Below, in pieces: positions 42,744 to 51,710 of a stretch of DNA of 64,000 nt. The stretch covers positions 124,001 through 188,000 of the forward strand of contig NC_014219.1 of NCBI RefSeq assembly GCF_000093085.1, read 5' to 3'. Under the pieces are notes generated by a model that saw only the letters and a list, made by a program, of their open reading frames with translations, was not told where the DNA came from and did not search any database. Each line of letters starts with the position of its first letter. Positions within the stretch are counted from its first letter, which is position 1. The DNA comes from [Bacillus] selenitireducens MLS10 (GTDB lineage: Bacteria > Bacillota > Bacilli > Bacillales > Salisediminibacteriaceae). The position numbers and the translations under genes are program-made.

Positions 42744-42774
42744 ACCCTCTGCTTATATCAAGCGGAGGGTTTTT
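42744..42774 (+). terminator. Intrinsic terminator after the PucR gene
   Basis: An 11-bp stem with one G-T pair (42744-42754 with 42760-42770) and a short T run. It separates the regulator from its presumed target operon. Confidence 0.85.
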
Positions 42775-42841
42775 GTTATCTGTTCACAATGAAAGCGGTT
42801 TATTTCGTTGTTTGATGCCGATGATTTGTGGATGATGTACA

Positions 42842-42850
42842 TGCTATGAT
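42842..42850 (+). promoter_or_regulatory. Possible extended -10 promoter of the catabolic operon
   Basis: TGCTATGAT fits the extended -10 pattern TGnTATNAT. No good -35 is present, as would suit an activator-dependent promoter. The surrounding GATGAT repeats (42815-42850) may include a PucR site. Confidence 0.4.
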
Positions 42851-42929
42851 GAATGCAACAAGAAAGGGGGCGATCACGGCTTACGCATTGAACGCATGGT
42901 AAACACGAGCAGAAACGAGGGATACCGGC

Positions 42930-44486
42930 TTGACACATCCGAACACACCTTTATGGAAGAAGGGTGATATCGACGGTTTTTTCGGCCTCTTTACAAATAA
43001 CTTAACGAATTTACTGGTCATGGCAGGCTTACTGACGGTATCACTGGGTATGCCCGCCGGGATCGTATACGGCCGGATTATACCTGCAGTGGGACTGTCG
43101 ATCTTCATCAGCAGCCTGATCTACACCTGGCTTGCCTACCGGCTCAGCCAGCGTGAACAGCGCACGACCGTAACCGCACTGCCTTCAGGGACGAGCGTTC
43201 CGCATATGTTCCTGATTGTATTCTTGATTATGGGGCCGGTTTACTGGCAGACGGGTGATCCGATGATTGCCTGGTACGCCGGACTGGCCTGGTGCTTCAT
43301 TGAAGGCATTATTGAATTATTCGGCTCCGTCATCGGACCGAAAGTAAAACAACTACTACCTCGTGCAGCCATGCTCGGCACACTTGCAGGCGTGTCCATC
43401 ACCTTTATCGCGATGACGCCTGCGATGCAGACCTTTCATTTGCCTTATATCGGACTGATTACGTTTATTCTGATTTTGCTGAACTTCTACGGCAAAACGG
43501 CGATGCCTTTCAAGATTCCCGTCGGTCTCGTCGTCATTGTCATCGGAACAATCATCGGCTGGACTGCCGGACAGATGAACATCCAGGAGCTCAGAGGAGC
43601 ACTGACGGATCTCGAGGTGAATGTCCCGCTCTTTTCCTTTTCCGGCATCACGGAAGGATTCAGCGTGGCCCTGCCGTTTTTGATCTCGGCGATTCCCCTC
43701 GGCATTTATAATTTCTTTGAAACGATCGATAACATCGAGAGTGCCACAGCGGCCGGGGATACGTACGACACCCGTCAGGCGCTCGTGGCAGACGGCTCGA
43801 CGACGATTCTCGCGAGCCTGTTCGGAAGCCCGTTCCCAACAGCCGTCTATATCGGTCACGGGGGATGGAAAGCGGCGGGTGCCGGTATCGGTTACACCTG
43901 GCTCACCGGGGCCATGGTGCTGATCATGACGGTGGCGGGGATTATTCCGGTCCTCCTGGCTCTGATCCCGCTTGTCGCCATCGTACCGATCCTGATTTAC
44001 ATCGGGCTCTTTATCGGTGCCCAGGCTTTTCAGACAACAGAAGCCCGGCACGCGCCGGCCGTACTCCTGGCCGTACTCCCGTGGCTTGCAGACTGGGGAC
44101 GGAGTCAGATCGACACCGGATTCGGTGAGGCGGGGATCTCGGCGGCGGACGTCGGCTTTGATGCACTCGCAAAAGCGGGGCTCGAATACGAAGGGATGAT
44201 GATCTTCGGAAGCGGGGCGATCCTGATCGGGATGCTCTGGTCCACCGCCCTTGTCTTTATTATTGATGAACAGCTCGACCGCGCAGCCGTGACGATATGG
44301 ACCGGCGCTGTCCTCTCCTGGTTTGGCATCATCCATGCCGAAACCGTCGGACTCTGGATCGGCTGGGAGATGGGACTCAGCTACGCAGCGGCAGGCGTGA
44401 TCGTCTGGTATTTTCACAAGAAGAAACAATCGGCTTCAAACACAACCATTACAGAGGCAGGCGAAGACCTGCCAAGGAGGAATTAG
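42930..44486 (+). CDS. NCS2/AzgA-like nucleobase-type permease (first copy)
   Basis: A 518-residue membrane protein with about 12 hydrophobic segments, related to xanthine/uracil/adenine-guanine permeases. FFGLFTNNLTNLLVMAGLL starts the fold and the central FETIDNIESA motif matches the conserved substrate region of the AzgA group. The substrate is unknown; context suggests a ureide or purine/pyrimidine breakdown product. TTG 42930 is the only plausible start, with GAGGG upstream. It ends three bases before the amidohydrolase start. Paralogous to the second permease at 45199-46761. Confidence 0.8.
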   Translation: MTHPNTPLWKKGDIDGFFGLFTNNLTNLLVMAGLLTVSLGMPAGIVYGRIIPAVGLSIFISSLIYTWLAYRLSQREQRTTVTALPSGTSVPHMFLIVFLIMGPVYWQTGDPMIAWYAGLAWCFIEGIIELFGSVIGPKVKQLLPRAAMLGTLAGVSITFIAMTPAMQTFHLPYIGLITFILILLNFYGKTAMPFKIPVGLVVIVIGTIIGWTAGQMNIQELRGALTDLEVNVPLFSFSGITEGFSVALPFLISAIPLGIYNFFETIDNIESATAAGDTYDTRQALVADGSTTILASLFGSPFPTAVYIGHGGWKAAGAGIGYTWLTGAMVLIMTVAGIIPVLLALIPLVAIVPILIYIGLFIGAQAFQTTEARHAPAVLLAVLPWLADWGRSQIDTGFGEAGISAADVGFDALAKAGLEYEGMMIFGSGAILIGMLWSTALVFIIDEQLDRAAVTIWTGAVLSWFGIIHAETVGLWIGWEMGLSYAAAGVIVWYFHKKKQSASNTTITEAGEDLPRRN

Positions 44487-44488
44487 AC

Positions 44489-45169
44489 ATGACACATGTA
44501 CAGGCACAGGCAAAACCGTATGAATTCACGTTTGATCCAAAGACAACGGCACTCGTTCTGATCGACATGCAGCGGGATTTCGTTGCCCCTGGCGGCTTTG
44601 GCGAAAAGCTCGGGAACGACATTTCCGCAACGCGGGCCATTATTCCGGCGACCCAAGAGATGCTTGAAGCAGCCCGGGAAGCAGGCATGATGGTCATTCA
44701 TACCCGCGAAGGCCACCGCACGGACCTGTCTGACTGCCCGCCGAGTAAACTGAACCGCGGCAAGAAGCAGGGCGCAGGAATCGGAGACGTGGGCCCGATG
44801 GGACGGATTCTCGTCCGCGGTGAATACGGGCACGATCTCGTGGATGAACTGAAGCCCGTTGAAGGGGAAGTTGTCATTGACAAGCCGGGAAAAGGCGCAT
44901 TCTATATGACGGATCTTGAATCGGTCCTGTTGAACCGCGGGATCACCCATCTCCTCGTCGGCGGTGTCACGACGCACGTCTGCGTGCAGTCCACGATACG
45001 CGAAGCGAACGATCGCGGCTTTGACTGCCTCCTTCTTGAAGACTGCTCGGCGGCCTTTGATCCGAAAGATCATGAAGATTCCATCCGCATGATTCACCAG
45101 CAGGGCGGCATCTTCGGCTGGACCTCCACGTCAGATGAAGTGAAAAAGGCGCTTGCATCCCGTAATTGA
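44489..45169 (+). CDS. Isochorismatase-like cysteine amidohydrolase, BiuH-like
   Basis: A 226-residue hydrolase with the family triad: Asp in LIDMQRDF, Lys in DKPGKGAFY and Cys in GVTTHVCVQ. HTREGHRTDLSDCP, GAGIGDVGPMGRILVRGE, EANDRGFDCLLLEDCSAA and the Phe-Gly near the end closely follow the biuret hydrolase/triuret hydrolase group rather than RutB or nicotinamidase, judged from memory. It would remove ammonia from biuret or a similar amide, leaving a carboxylated urea. ATG 44489 has AAGGAGG upstream. It is sandwiched between two paralogous permeases. Confidence 0.8.
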   Translation: MTHVQAQAKPYEFTFDPKTTALVLIDMQRDFVAPGGFGEKLGNDISATRAIIPATQEMLEAAREAGMMVIHTREGHRTDLSDCPPSKLNRGKKQGAGIGDVGPMGRILVRGEYGHDLVDELKPVEGEVVIDKPGKGAFYMTDLESVLLNRGITHLLVGGVTTHVCVQSTIREANDRGFDCLLLEDCSAAFDPKDHEDSIRMIHQQGGIFGWTSTSDEVKKALASRN

Positions 45170-45198
45170 GGGATCGCGTCTGAAGGAGGTTCACGGCC

Positions 45199-46761
45199 AT
45201 GTCTGAACAAAAAGGAAAAGGGGTCGCCTGGTTTACGAAAGGTGACCTGAACGGATTTTTCGGTTTATTTACGAATGTACTGACGAATTTTCTTGCCGCG
45301 ATCGGTTTGCTCGTTTTCGCCATCAACATGCCGGGTGAGATCGTGTACGGCCGGATTGTCCCTGCCGCAGCACTGTCGATCGGGATCGGCTCAATCATCT
45401 TTGCCATTCAGGCGAAACGGCTGTCTGAGCGGGAGGGCAGAACGAACGTCACCGCCCTGCCATACGGGCTGAGTGTACCACACTATTTCGTCGTAGCCTT
45501 TGCCGTCATGTTGCCGGTGTACGCGATGAGCGGCGACTGGATGCTTGCCTGGGCTGTCGGGATTGCCTGGAACGTCGTGCAGGGGATCATCATGACGATC
45601 GGGGCCTTTATCGGGCCGTTCATCCGAAAGTACATCCCGCGAGCGGCGATGCTTGCGTCCCTGGCCGGGATTGCGTTGACCTACATCGCCATGAATCCGG
45701 CTGGTGAGGTATACACGACGCCGTATATCGGTCTTCTGACCCTGACGATTGTCCTCGCCGGCTGGCTCGCGCAAAAGTCACTGCCGTTTAAGATGCCTGC
45801 CGGACTGCTCGCGATTGTCATCGGGATGATCATTGCCTGGTCCACCGGCTACATGGACGTCGCAGAAGTCCAGTCTGCAGCCGCTGAGTTCTCTCCGGCC
45901 CTGCCGCTCCTTGCGATCTCGATGATTCCACAGGGGTTTGCCTTCCTCGCACCGTTTTTGGCCGCAGCGATCCCCCTCGGGATCTATGATTTTCTTGAGA
46001 GTCTCGATAACATCGAGAGCGCCGAGGCGGATGGGGATAAATATGCCACCGTTCCGACGATGCTCGTGCCTGCAAGTCTGACTCTCTTTGGCGCAGCCCT
46101 CGGAAGCGTGTATCCGACGATCATTTACATCGGTCACCCGGGTTGGAAGAAGGCAGGTGCGAGAGCGGGTTATTCCATGGCGACCGGGATCGGGGCACTC
46201 GTGGTCGGATTCCTAGGCATCATGCCGCTCGTATTGTCCTTCATTCCGCTCGTGGCCCTGTTGCCGATCTTGATCTACATTACGATGGTCATCGGTGCAC
46301 AGACCTTTAATGAAACACCAAGACGCCATTATCCGGCGCTGATCATTGCGCTTATGCCGTTCATTGCAAGCTACGTCATCACGCAGATTGACAACGCCCT
46401 TGGCGCGATGGGAACCTCAGCGGCGGAAGTCGGGTATGAAACCCTGGCGGATGCGGGGATCCCGTATCTCGGCTGGCAGGCATTCGGTGCTGCGGACATT
46501 CTCGTCGCGATGATTCTCGCAACGATCGTCATTTATATCATCGACCGCAACTTCCGCTACGCCCTTGTCTACGCTTTAATCGCAGCTGTGCTCTCGTTCT
46601 TCGGTGTGATCCATGCCCCTGAAATCGGTATTGGTCAAGGCCTGAATGCCGCACTTGGGTACCTGAGCATGTCCGTTGCCTTGTTGGCAATGATGTTCTA
46701 CCGGCCGGAAGAGAATCGCACGGAGGATGTATCAGCTCTTGAAGAGCTCGATCAGTCATGA
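45199..46761 (+). CDS. NCS2/AzgA-like nucleobase-type permease (second copy)
   Basis: A 520-residue membrane protein clearly homologous to the first permease (TKGDLNGFFGLFTNVLTNFL, FLESLDNIESAEADGD). About 12 hydrophobic segments. The duplication followed by divergence suggests two related substrates, or import of substrate and export of product. GAAGGAGGTT precedes the ATG. The end overlaps the next gene (ATGA). Confidence 0.8.
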   Translation: MSEQKGKGVAWFTKGDLNGFFGLFTNVLTNFLAAIGLLVFAINMPGEIVYGRIVPAAALSIGIGSIIFAIQAKRLSEREGRTNVTALPYGLSVPHYFVVAFAVMLPVYAMSGDWMLAWAVGIAWNVVQGIIMTIGAFIGPFIRKYIPRAAMLASLAGIALTYIAMNPAGEVYTTPYIGLLTLTIVLAGWLAQKSLPFKMPAGLLAIVIGMIIAWSTGYMDVAEVQSAAAEFSPALPLLAISMIPQGFAFLAPFLAAAIPLGIYDFLESLDNIESAEADGDKYATVPTMLVPASLTLFGAALGSVYPTIIYIGHPGWKKAGARAGYSMATGIGALVVGFLGIMPLVLSFIPLVALLPILIYITMVIGAQTFNETPRRHYPALIIALMPFIASYVITQIDNALGAMGTSAAEVGYETLADAGIPYLGWQAFGAADILVAMILATIVIYIIDRNFRYALVYALIAAVLSFFGVIHAPEIGIGQGLNAALGYLSMSVALLAMMFYRPEENRTEDVSALEELDQS

Positions 46762-47624
46762 TCCGCCTCGATCGGCACGCTCGCGACTGGCTGAATTCAG
46801 AAGCGTCCAACACCCCGGTCGTGCACAGCATCTTTGACCATGTCATCAATGTGAAGACAACGCGTGGCACGCTCGTCACGATACAGAAGCAGGGACTGCC
46901 AATGCAGCCGGCAACGATCCAACCCGGTGAACGGGACTTCGTCGCCATCATGGATGCATGCAAAAATCCAAGTAAACAGATTGATTTACAATTTTTAAAA
47001 GAGCGGGAGGCCGACACGGTCTCTCTCGCGATACCGGCGCTCATGCCACTTGAGAACGCGGCGGATCCGATCACATTCTTACGGGCCTGGCTGAAGGCAC
47101 ACGGAAACCGTGGCGGCCTGTATGCGGTTCTGTTTCCCGAGCGGGTACCGGCCCCGACGCTGATGGAGCGAAAGCTTGCTGCTGTCTGGGCGGTCTCGGA
47201 AGAGGCATACCGGTTTGGCGGACTGACGGGACTCGGTGTCGGGCTGACGCCTTCCGGTGACGACGCCCTTCACGGCCTCGTGGCGGTGATGCATGCGTTC
47301 CTAGGCAAAGAGGCCGCGTGCCGGGTGAGCGGCGACAGCCGTCACCGGCTGATGATGACGACGGATGTGAGCCGGACAATGCTCACACACGCCTTCTCAG
47401 GAGAGACGAATGAAAGCCTCCTCGCCCTCCTGAAGGTCCTGTCGGCGGGAAGCTGGCTCGAAACGGAGGAAGCCTTCAGGGACGTGAACCGGATCGGATC
47501 GACGTCCGGAACGGACACCCTGATTGGCGTATTGAAAGGCTTACAGCTCGTGCAAGCAGAACAGATAAGGAGGAATCGGCACCATGGAAAAACAGGTGAT
47601 CATCAGAAAGAATGCGTACTATGA
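46758..47624 (+). CDS. allH: DUF2877 protein, AllH/YlbF-like transcarbamoylase subunit
   Basis: A 288-residue protein with the family signature GLGVGLTPSGDDALHG (about residues 155-170). E. coli YlbF (AllH) is one of three proteins of the oxamate carbamoyltransferase complex in anaerobic allantoin breakdown. Start overlaps the second permease; its last 14 codons overlap the start of fdrA, indicating coupled translation. The gene name is by family; the substrate here may differ. Confidence 0.8.
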   Translation: MIRLDRHARDWLNSEASNTPVVHSIFDHVINVKTTRGTLVTIQKQGLPMQPATIQPGERDFVAIMDACKNPSKQIDLQFLKEREADTVSLAIPALMPLENAADPITFLRAWLKAHGNRGGLYAVLFPERVPAPTLMERKLAAVWAVSEEAYRFGGLTGLGVGLTPSGDDALHGLVAVMHAFLGKEAACRVSGDSRHRLMMTTDVSRTMLTHAFSGETNESLLALLKVLSAGSWLETEEAFRDVNRIGSTSGTDTLIGVLKGLQLVQAEQIRRNRHHGKTGDHQKECVL

Positions 47625-49143
47625 TTCTGTCACACTCATGTCATTAGCCAGTAAAATCGAACAGCTCGACGGCGTCCATGACGCCATCGTTGCCATGGCG
47701 ACGGCGATGAATAAAGAACTGGCCGGTGATATCGGTCTCGTCACTGACGAGGTGGAAGCGGCAGGGGATAATGATCTCCTTCTCGCTGTATCGGCAGAGA
47801 ATGAAAAAGCGCTGGAAGAGGCGTTCACAGCCATCGAGGCAGCGTTTGAGGCGAAATCATCACAGGCAAATAAGCAGACAGAAAAGACGTACACGAACAC
47901 GAAAGAAGCCCTCCGTGATCACGAAGAGGCGAATCTGGCGATTATATCCGTATCCGGTGAATTTGCCGCAAGAGAAGCGGAGATTGCCCTGAAGAAAGGG
48001 CTTCACGTCATGATCTTCAGTGACAACGTATCGGTGGAGGATGAGCGGAGACTCAAAGAACTCGGACGCAACAAGGGACTGTTCGTCATGGGACCTGACT
48101 GCGGAACGGCGATTCTCAATGGCACGGGACTCTGTTTTGCCAACAGCGTACGCCGGGGGAACATCGGCCTTGTTGCCGCATCGGGAACCGGCCTTCAGGA
48201 AGTGACCGTGCAGATCGATCGCCTCGGCGGCGGCGTTTCGCAGGGTATTGGCACCGGCGGCCGGGATCTCTCGAAGGACATTGGCGGCCTGATGATGCTT
48301 CAGGGGATCAAAGCCCTCGAAGAAGATCCGGACACGGACGTGATTGTACTGATCTCAAAGCCGCCGGCAAAAGAAGTGCAGGACCTGGTCCTTGAACAGG
48401 TGAAGGCGTCAAGAAAGCCCGTGGTCATCTCCTTCATTGATGGAGATCCTGCGGCAGCGGTTTCGGCAGGGGCGATCTTCGGCTACTCCCTGACGGATAC
48501 CGCGATCAAAGCCGTGGCTCTCTCAAAAGGAGAAGAAGCACCGGACAAACCGGCGGACCAGTTTGACAAGGAAGCGTGGGAAACGGTCCTGAACGGCGTG
48601 AGGGAGAAACGAAGCGATAGCCAGATCGATATCCGCGGTCTGTACGGTGGCGGCACACTCTGCGCCGAAGCTCTCTCGATCATGCGTCAGGAAGGCTTAA
48701 GCGTTAAGAGCAACGTGGCGAAGCGCGAGGAAGAGAAGCTCTTCAATACCCGGGAGAGTGAAGGACATGTCCTGCTTGATCTCGGCGAAGACGAGTTCAC
48801 CGTAGGCAAGCCGCATCCGATGATTGATCCGACGACACGGAACCAGCGCCTCCTGCAAGAAGCAGCGGATGAGAAGACGGCGGTGATTCTGATGGACTTC
48901 GAACTCGGCTACGGATCGCACGAAGACCCTGTCGGTGTCAGCCTGCCGTTCATCGAAGAAGCACGGGTGAACAACCCGTCGCTTGCGATCGTCTCTTATG
49001 TATGCGGAACCGCCACTGATCCACAGGGACTTGAATCAGCAGAATCGCGCCTGAGAGAAGCGGGTGTCGCCGTCGCCAACAGCAATGTGGAAGCGGTCCG
49101 GCTCGCCGTTCATCTGCAGGCAGCCAGGGAGGTATCAGCATGA
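47584..49143 (+). CDS. fdrA: FdrA family protein, AllF-like transcarbamoylase subunit
   Basis: A 519-residue protein related to the succinyl-CoA synthetase alpha fold: a nucleotide/CoA-binding region with SGTGLQEVTVQIDRLGGGVSQ and GTGGRDLSKDIGG (about residues 205-245), and a second lobe with GLYGGGTLCAEA and DFELGYGSHEDPVG. E. coli FdrA (AllF) belongs to the oxamate carbamoyltransferase complex. AAGGAGGAAT precedes the ATG inside allH, and the stop overlaps the next ATG by four bases. Confidence 0.85.
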   Translation: MEKQVIIRKNAYYDSVTLMSLASKIEQLDGVHDAIVAMATAMNKELAGDIGLVTDEVEAAGDNDLLLAVSAENEKALEEAFTAIEAAFEAKSSQANKQTEKTYTNTKEALRDHEEANLAIISVSGEFAAREAEIALKKGLHVMIFSDNVSVEDERRLKELGRNKGLFVMGPDCGTAILNGTGLCFANSVRRGNIGLVAASGTGLQEVTVQIDRLGGGVSQGIGTGGRDLSKDIGGLMMLQGIKALEEDPDTDVIVLISKPPAKEVQDLVLEQVKASRKPVVISFIDGDPAAAVSAGAIFGYSLTDTAIKAVALSKGEEAPDKPADQFDKEAWETVLNGVREKRSDSQIDIRGLYGGGTLCAEALSIMRQEGLSVKSNVAKREEEKLFNTRESEGHVLLDLGEDEFTVGKPHPMIDPTTRNQRLLQEAADEKTAVILMDFELGYGSHEDPVGVSLPFIEEARVNNPSLAIVSYVCGTATDPQGLESAESRLREAGVAVANSNVEAVRLAVHLQAAREVSA

Positions 49144-50564
49144 CAACGACACTCTTTCAAACAGAACTGAAGCCGGTGAACATCGGCACGGACACGTTTA
49201 AGCAGGACTTGACGAAACAGGGGCTCGCGGCGGTCCAGGTGGACTGGCGCCCTCCTGCCGGGGGGAACCTCGCTCTTGTCAAAGCCCTCGACGGTCTGAT
49301 GGACCGTCCGGACATCGATGAAGCAAACAAAAAGGTGACAGCCATTCTGAAGAGCGCGCATCCGGTGCTCGTCGATATGCAAAAGGCGATCGACGTCATT
49401 CCCGGGATGCATGACAAGCTGTTCCTGCACGCAGGCCCCCCGATCGAATGGGCCCGCATGTGCGGACCGATGCAGGGTGCGATCATTGGTGCGATCCTCT
49501 TTGAGGGCCTCGCAGACAATGAAGCGGACGCAAGAAAGCTTGCCGAGTCCGGTGAGCTGAGTTTTGCGCCGTGTCACAGCCATCAAGCCGTCGGGCCAAT
49601 GGCCGGGGTCCTCTCTCCGTCCATGCCGGTGCATGTCGTGGAGAACAAAGAACACGGCAACCGCGCCTACTGCAGCATCAACGAGGGACTCGGGAAAGTG
49701 CTTCGCTACGGGGCCTTTAGTGAAGAGGTCATCAATCGCCTCACATGGCTGAAGGAATCGTTCATGCCGGTCATGCAGCGGGCGTTGCAGGCGGCAAAGA
49801 ACGGGATTGACCTGAAGGCGCTTATCGCCCAGGCCCTGCATATGGGGGACGAGGTCCATAACCGGAACAAGGCGGCGACGAGCCTGTTTATCCGGGAGAT
49901 GCTGCCTTATCTTATGCAAGACAAGGATCACGAGGCAATGCAGGAAGCCCTCTCGTTCATGAATCAGAATGATCACTACTTCTTGAATCTGTCCATGCCG
50001 GCCTGCAAGGCGTCCCTGGACGCGGCGCACGGTGTGAAGAATGCCACGATCGTGACGACGATGGCGCGTAACGGCGTCGATTTCGGGATCCGTGTCAGCG
50101 GGCTCGGCGAAGACGAGTGGTTCACGGCCCCTGCGAACTATGTGAAAGGGCTCGTGTTCCCGGGATTCAAAGAAGACGATGCGGCTCCGGATATCGGTGA
50201 TTCGACGATCACGGAGACGATGGGCATCGGCGGCTTCACGATGGGGGGCGCACCTGCCATTGTGCAGTTTGTCGGCGGCACGGTCAGTGACGCCATGGCC
50301 TACAGTGAACAGATGTACCAGATTACGACAGACGAGAACAGCAACTACTCGATCCCGACGCTCGATTTCCGCGGTTCACCCGTCGGCATTGACGTAAGAA
50401 AAGTCATCGACACGAATATCCTTCCGATTATCAATACCGGTATGGCCCACAAAACAGCAGGCGTCGGGCAAGTGGGCGCAGGTCTTGTGGAACCGCCTGC
50501 AGCCTGCTTCGAACAGGCGCTGATGACACTTGCAAATGAAAAGGAGGCTGTCACTCATGAGTAA
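49140..50564 (+). CDS. allG: DUF1116 protein, AllG/YlbE-like transcarbamoylase subunit
   Basis: A 474-residue protein. VDWRPPAGGN near the start, MCGPMQGAIIGAI, APCHSHQAVGPMAG and the GIGGFTMGGAPAIV region are typical of DUF1116/YlbE. In E. coli it acts with AllF and AllH to phosphorolyse oxalurate to oxamate and carbamoyl phosphate. It overlaps fdrA at its start and the carbamate kinase gene by eight bases at its end. Confidence 0.85.
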   Translation: MTTTLFQTELKPVNIGTDTFKQDLTKQGLAAVQVDWRPPAGGNLALVKALDGLMDRPDIDEANKKVTAILKSAHPVLVDMQKAIDVIPGMHDKLFLHAGPPIEWARMCGPMQGAIIGAILFEGLADNEADARKLAESGELSFAPCHSHQAVGPMAGVLSPSMPVHVVENKEHGNRAYCSINEGLGKVLRYGAFSEEVINRLTWLKESFMPVMQRALQAAKNGIDLKALIAQALHMGDEVHNRNKAATSLFIREMLPYLMQDKDHEAMQEALSFMNQNDHYFLNLSMPACKASLDAAHGVKNATIVTTMARNGVDFGIRVSGLGEDEWFTAPANYVKGLVFPGFKEDDAAPDIGDSTITETMGIGGFTMGGAPAIVQFVGGTVSDAMAYSEQMYQITTDENSNYSIPTLDFRGSPVGIDVRKVIDTNILPIINTGMAHKTAGVGQVGAGLVEPPAACFEQALMTLANEKEAVTHE

Positions 50565-51516
50565 AATGCTGATTGCCCTTGGCGGGAACGCCCTCGGCGA
50601 AACGCCGCGTGAACAGAAGATTCTTGTTAAGGAAACGGCCGTATCCATCGTGGATCTTGTGGAGCGTGGCCACCAGGTCGTCGTCGTGCACGGCAACGGC
50701 CCGCAGGTCGGTATGATTCATTCATCCATGGACTATGCAGCGGCGAACGGGGAAGGCACCAACATGCCGTTCCCGGAGTGCGGGGCAATGAGTCAGGGCT
50801 ACATCGGTTTTCATCTGCAAAACGCCATTCAGAATGAGCTGACCAGGCGCCAGGTGAAGCGGGGTGTGGCAACAGTTGTGACCCAAGTCGAGGTTGATGA
50901 GCAAGATCAGGCATTCAGGAATCCGACAAAGCCCATTGGCGGTTTCTATTCAAAAGAAGACGCGGACAGGCTCACAAAAGAAAAAGGCTTCACGATGATT
51001 GAGGATTCCGGGCGGGGCTACCGCAGGGTCGTGCCGTCACCGAAGCCGGTCGCAATTGTGGAACAAGACCAGATCGCAACGCTTCTTGATACCCACGGTA
51101 TCGTGATTGCAGCGGGAGGCGGGGGCATTCCGGTCATCCGCACGGATGAAGGTCTTGAAGGCGTCAGCGCCGTCATCGATAAAGACGCGGCATCGAACCG
51201 CCTTGCGCAGGACCTTGATCTCGATTACCTGTTCATGCTCACCGCCGTCGAGCGTGTCGCGGTCAACTTCAACACACCGAACCAGCGGAACCTTGACCGC
51301 GTGTCGGTGAAAGAAGCCCGGGACTATATCGAGGACGATCAGTTCCCTGCAGGAAGCATGCTTCCGAAAGTGGAAGCCGCCCTCGACTTTGTGGAATCGG
51401 CTACAGGACGCCGTGCGATTATCGGCGCGTTGGAAAAAGCGACAGAAGCGCTGAACGGGAAATCAGGCACCACCTTTTTCCCGGAAGAATCCCCGGTAAC
51501 AAACCATACAAACTGA
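50557..51516 (+). CDS. arcC: Carbamate kinase
   Basis: A 319-residue amino-acid-kinase-fold enzyme: carbamoyl phosphate + ADP to ATP + carbamate. LIALGGNALG at the start, VVHGNGPQVG, the ECGAMSQGYIG segment and IAAGGGGIPVI are diagnostic. ATG 50557 (MSKMLIALGG) follows AAGGAGG at 50541-50547; the nine codons open before it overlap allG. As no arginine deiminase genes are nearby, its partner is the AllFGH complex, as for AllK (YbcF) of E. coli. Confidence 0.93.
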   Translation: MSKMLIALGGNALGETPREQKILVKETAVSIVDLVERGHQVVVVHGNGPQVGMIHSSMDYAAANGEGTNMPFPECGAMSQGYIGFHLQNAIQNELTRRQVKRGVATVVTQVEVDEQDQAFRNPTKPIGGFYSKEDADRLTKEKGFTMIEDSGRGYRRVVPSPKPVAIVEQDQIATLLDTHGIVIAAGGGGIPVIRTDEGLEGVSAVIDKDAASNRLAQDLDLDYLFMLTAVERVAVNFNTPNQRNLDRVSVKEARDYIEDDQFPAGSMLPKVEAALDFVESATGRRAIIGALEKATEALNGKSGTTFFPEESPVTNHTN

Positions 51517-51540
51517 TTGTCTCAGACACAGACGATGATT

Positions 51541-51580
51541 CAGACGCAGGTTTCCCATGACGGAAGCCTGTGTCTGTTTG
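51541..51580 (+). terminator. Terminator after the carbamate kinase gene, with a competing stem
   Basis: Bases 51541-51550 pair with 51567-51576 (one G-T), enclosing TTCC/GGAA, with a T-rich tail. An upstream CAGACACAG (51523-51531) can pair with the same 3' arm, so two exclusive folds exist. Confidence 0.65.
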
Positions 51581-51637
51581 TTGATGTCTCCTTCCTGAAG
51601 TGAAGAGTGAAAAGACTGAAAATTTTCCGCTTTCTTG

Positions 51638-51666
51638 TTGAAACGCGCTAAAGGGAGGCGTACAAT
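51638..51666 (+). promoter_or_regulatory. SigA promoter of the BASS transporter gene
   Basis: TTGAAA (51638-51643), a 17-base spacer and TACAAT (51661-51666), 45 bases before the start codon. Confidence 0.75.
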
Positions 51667-51710
51667 GTCAGATACCTTCCCATACATAACAAAATCAAGG
51701 AGTGGATCAC

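Noticed and set aside
43356-44429. 357-codon minus-strand frame opposite the first permease
   Set aside because: Shadow of a GC-rich membrane protein gene; rich in Arg/Asp/His with no recognisable domain.
49110-50030. 306-codon minus-strand frame opposite allG
   Set aside because: Antisense shadow without start signals or similarity.
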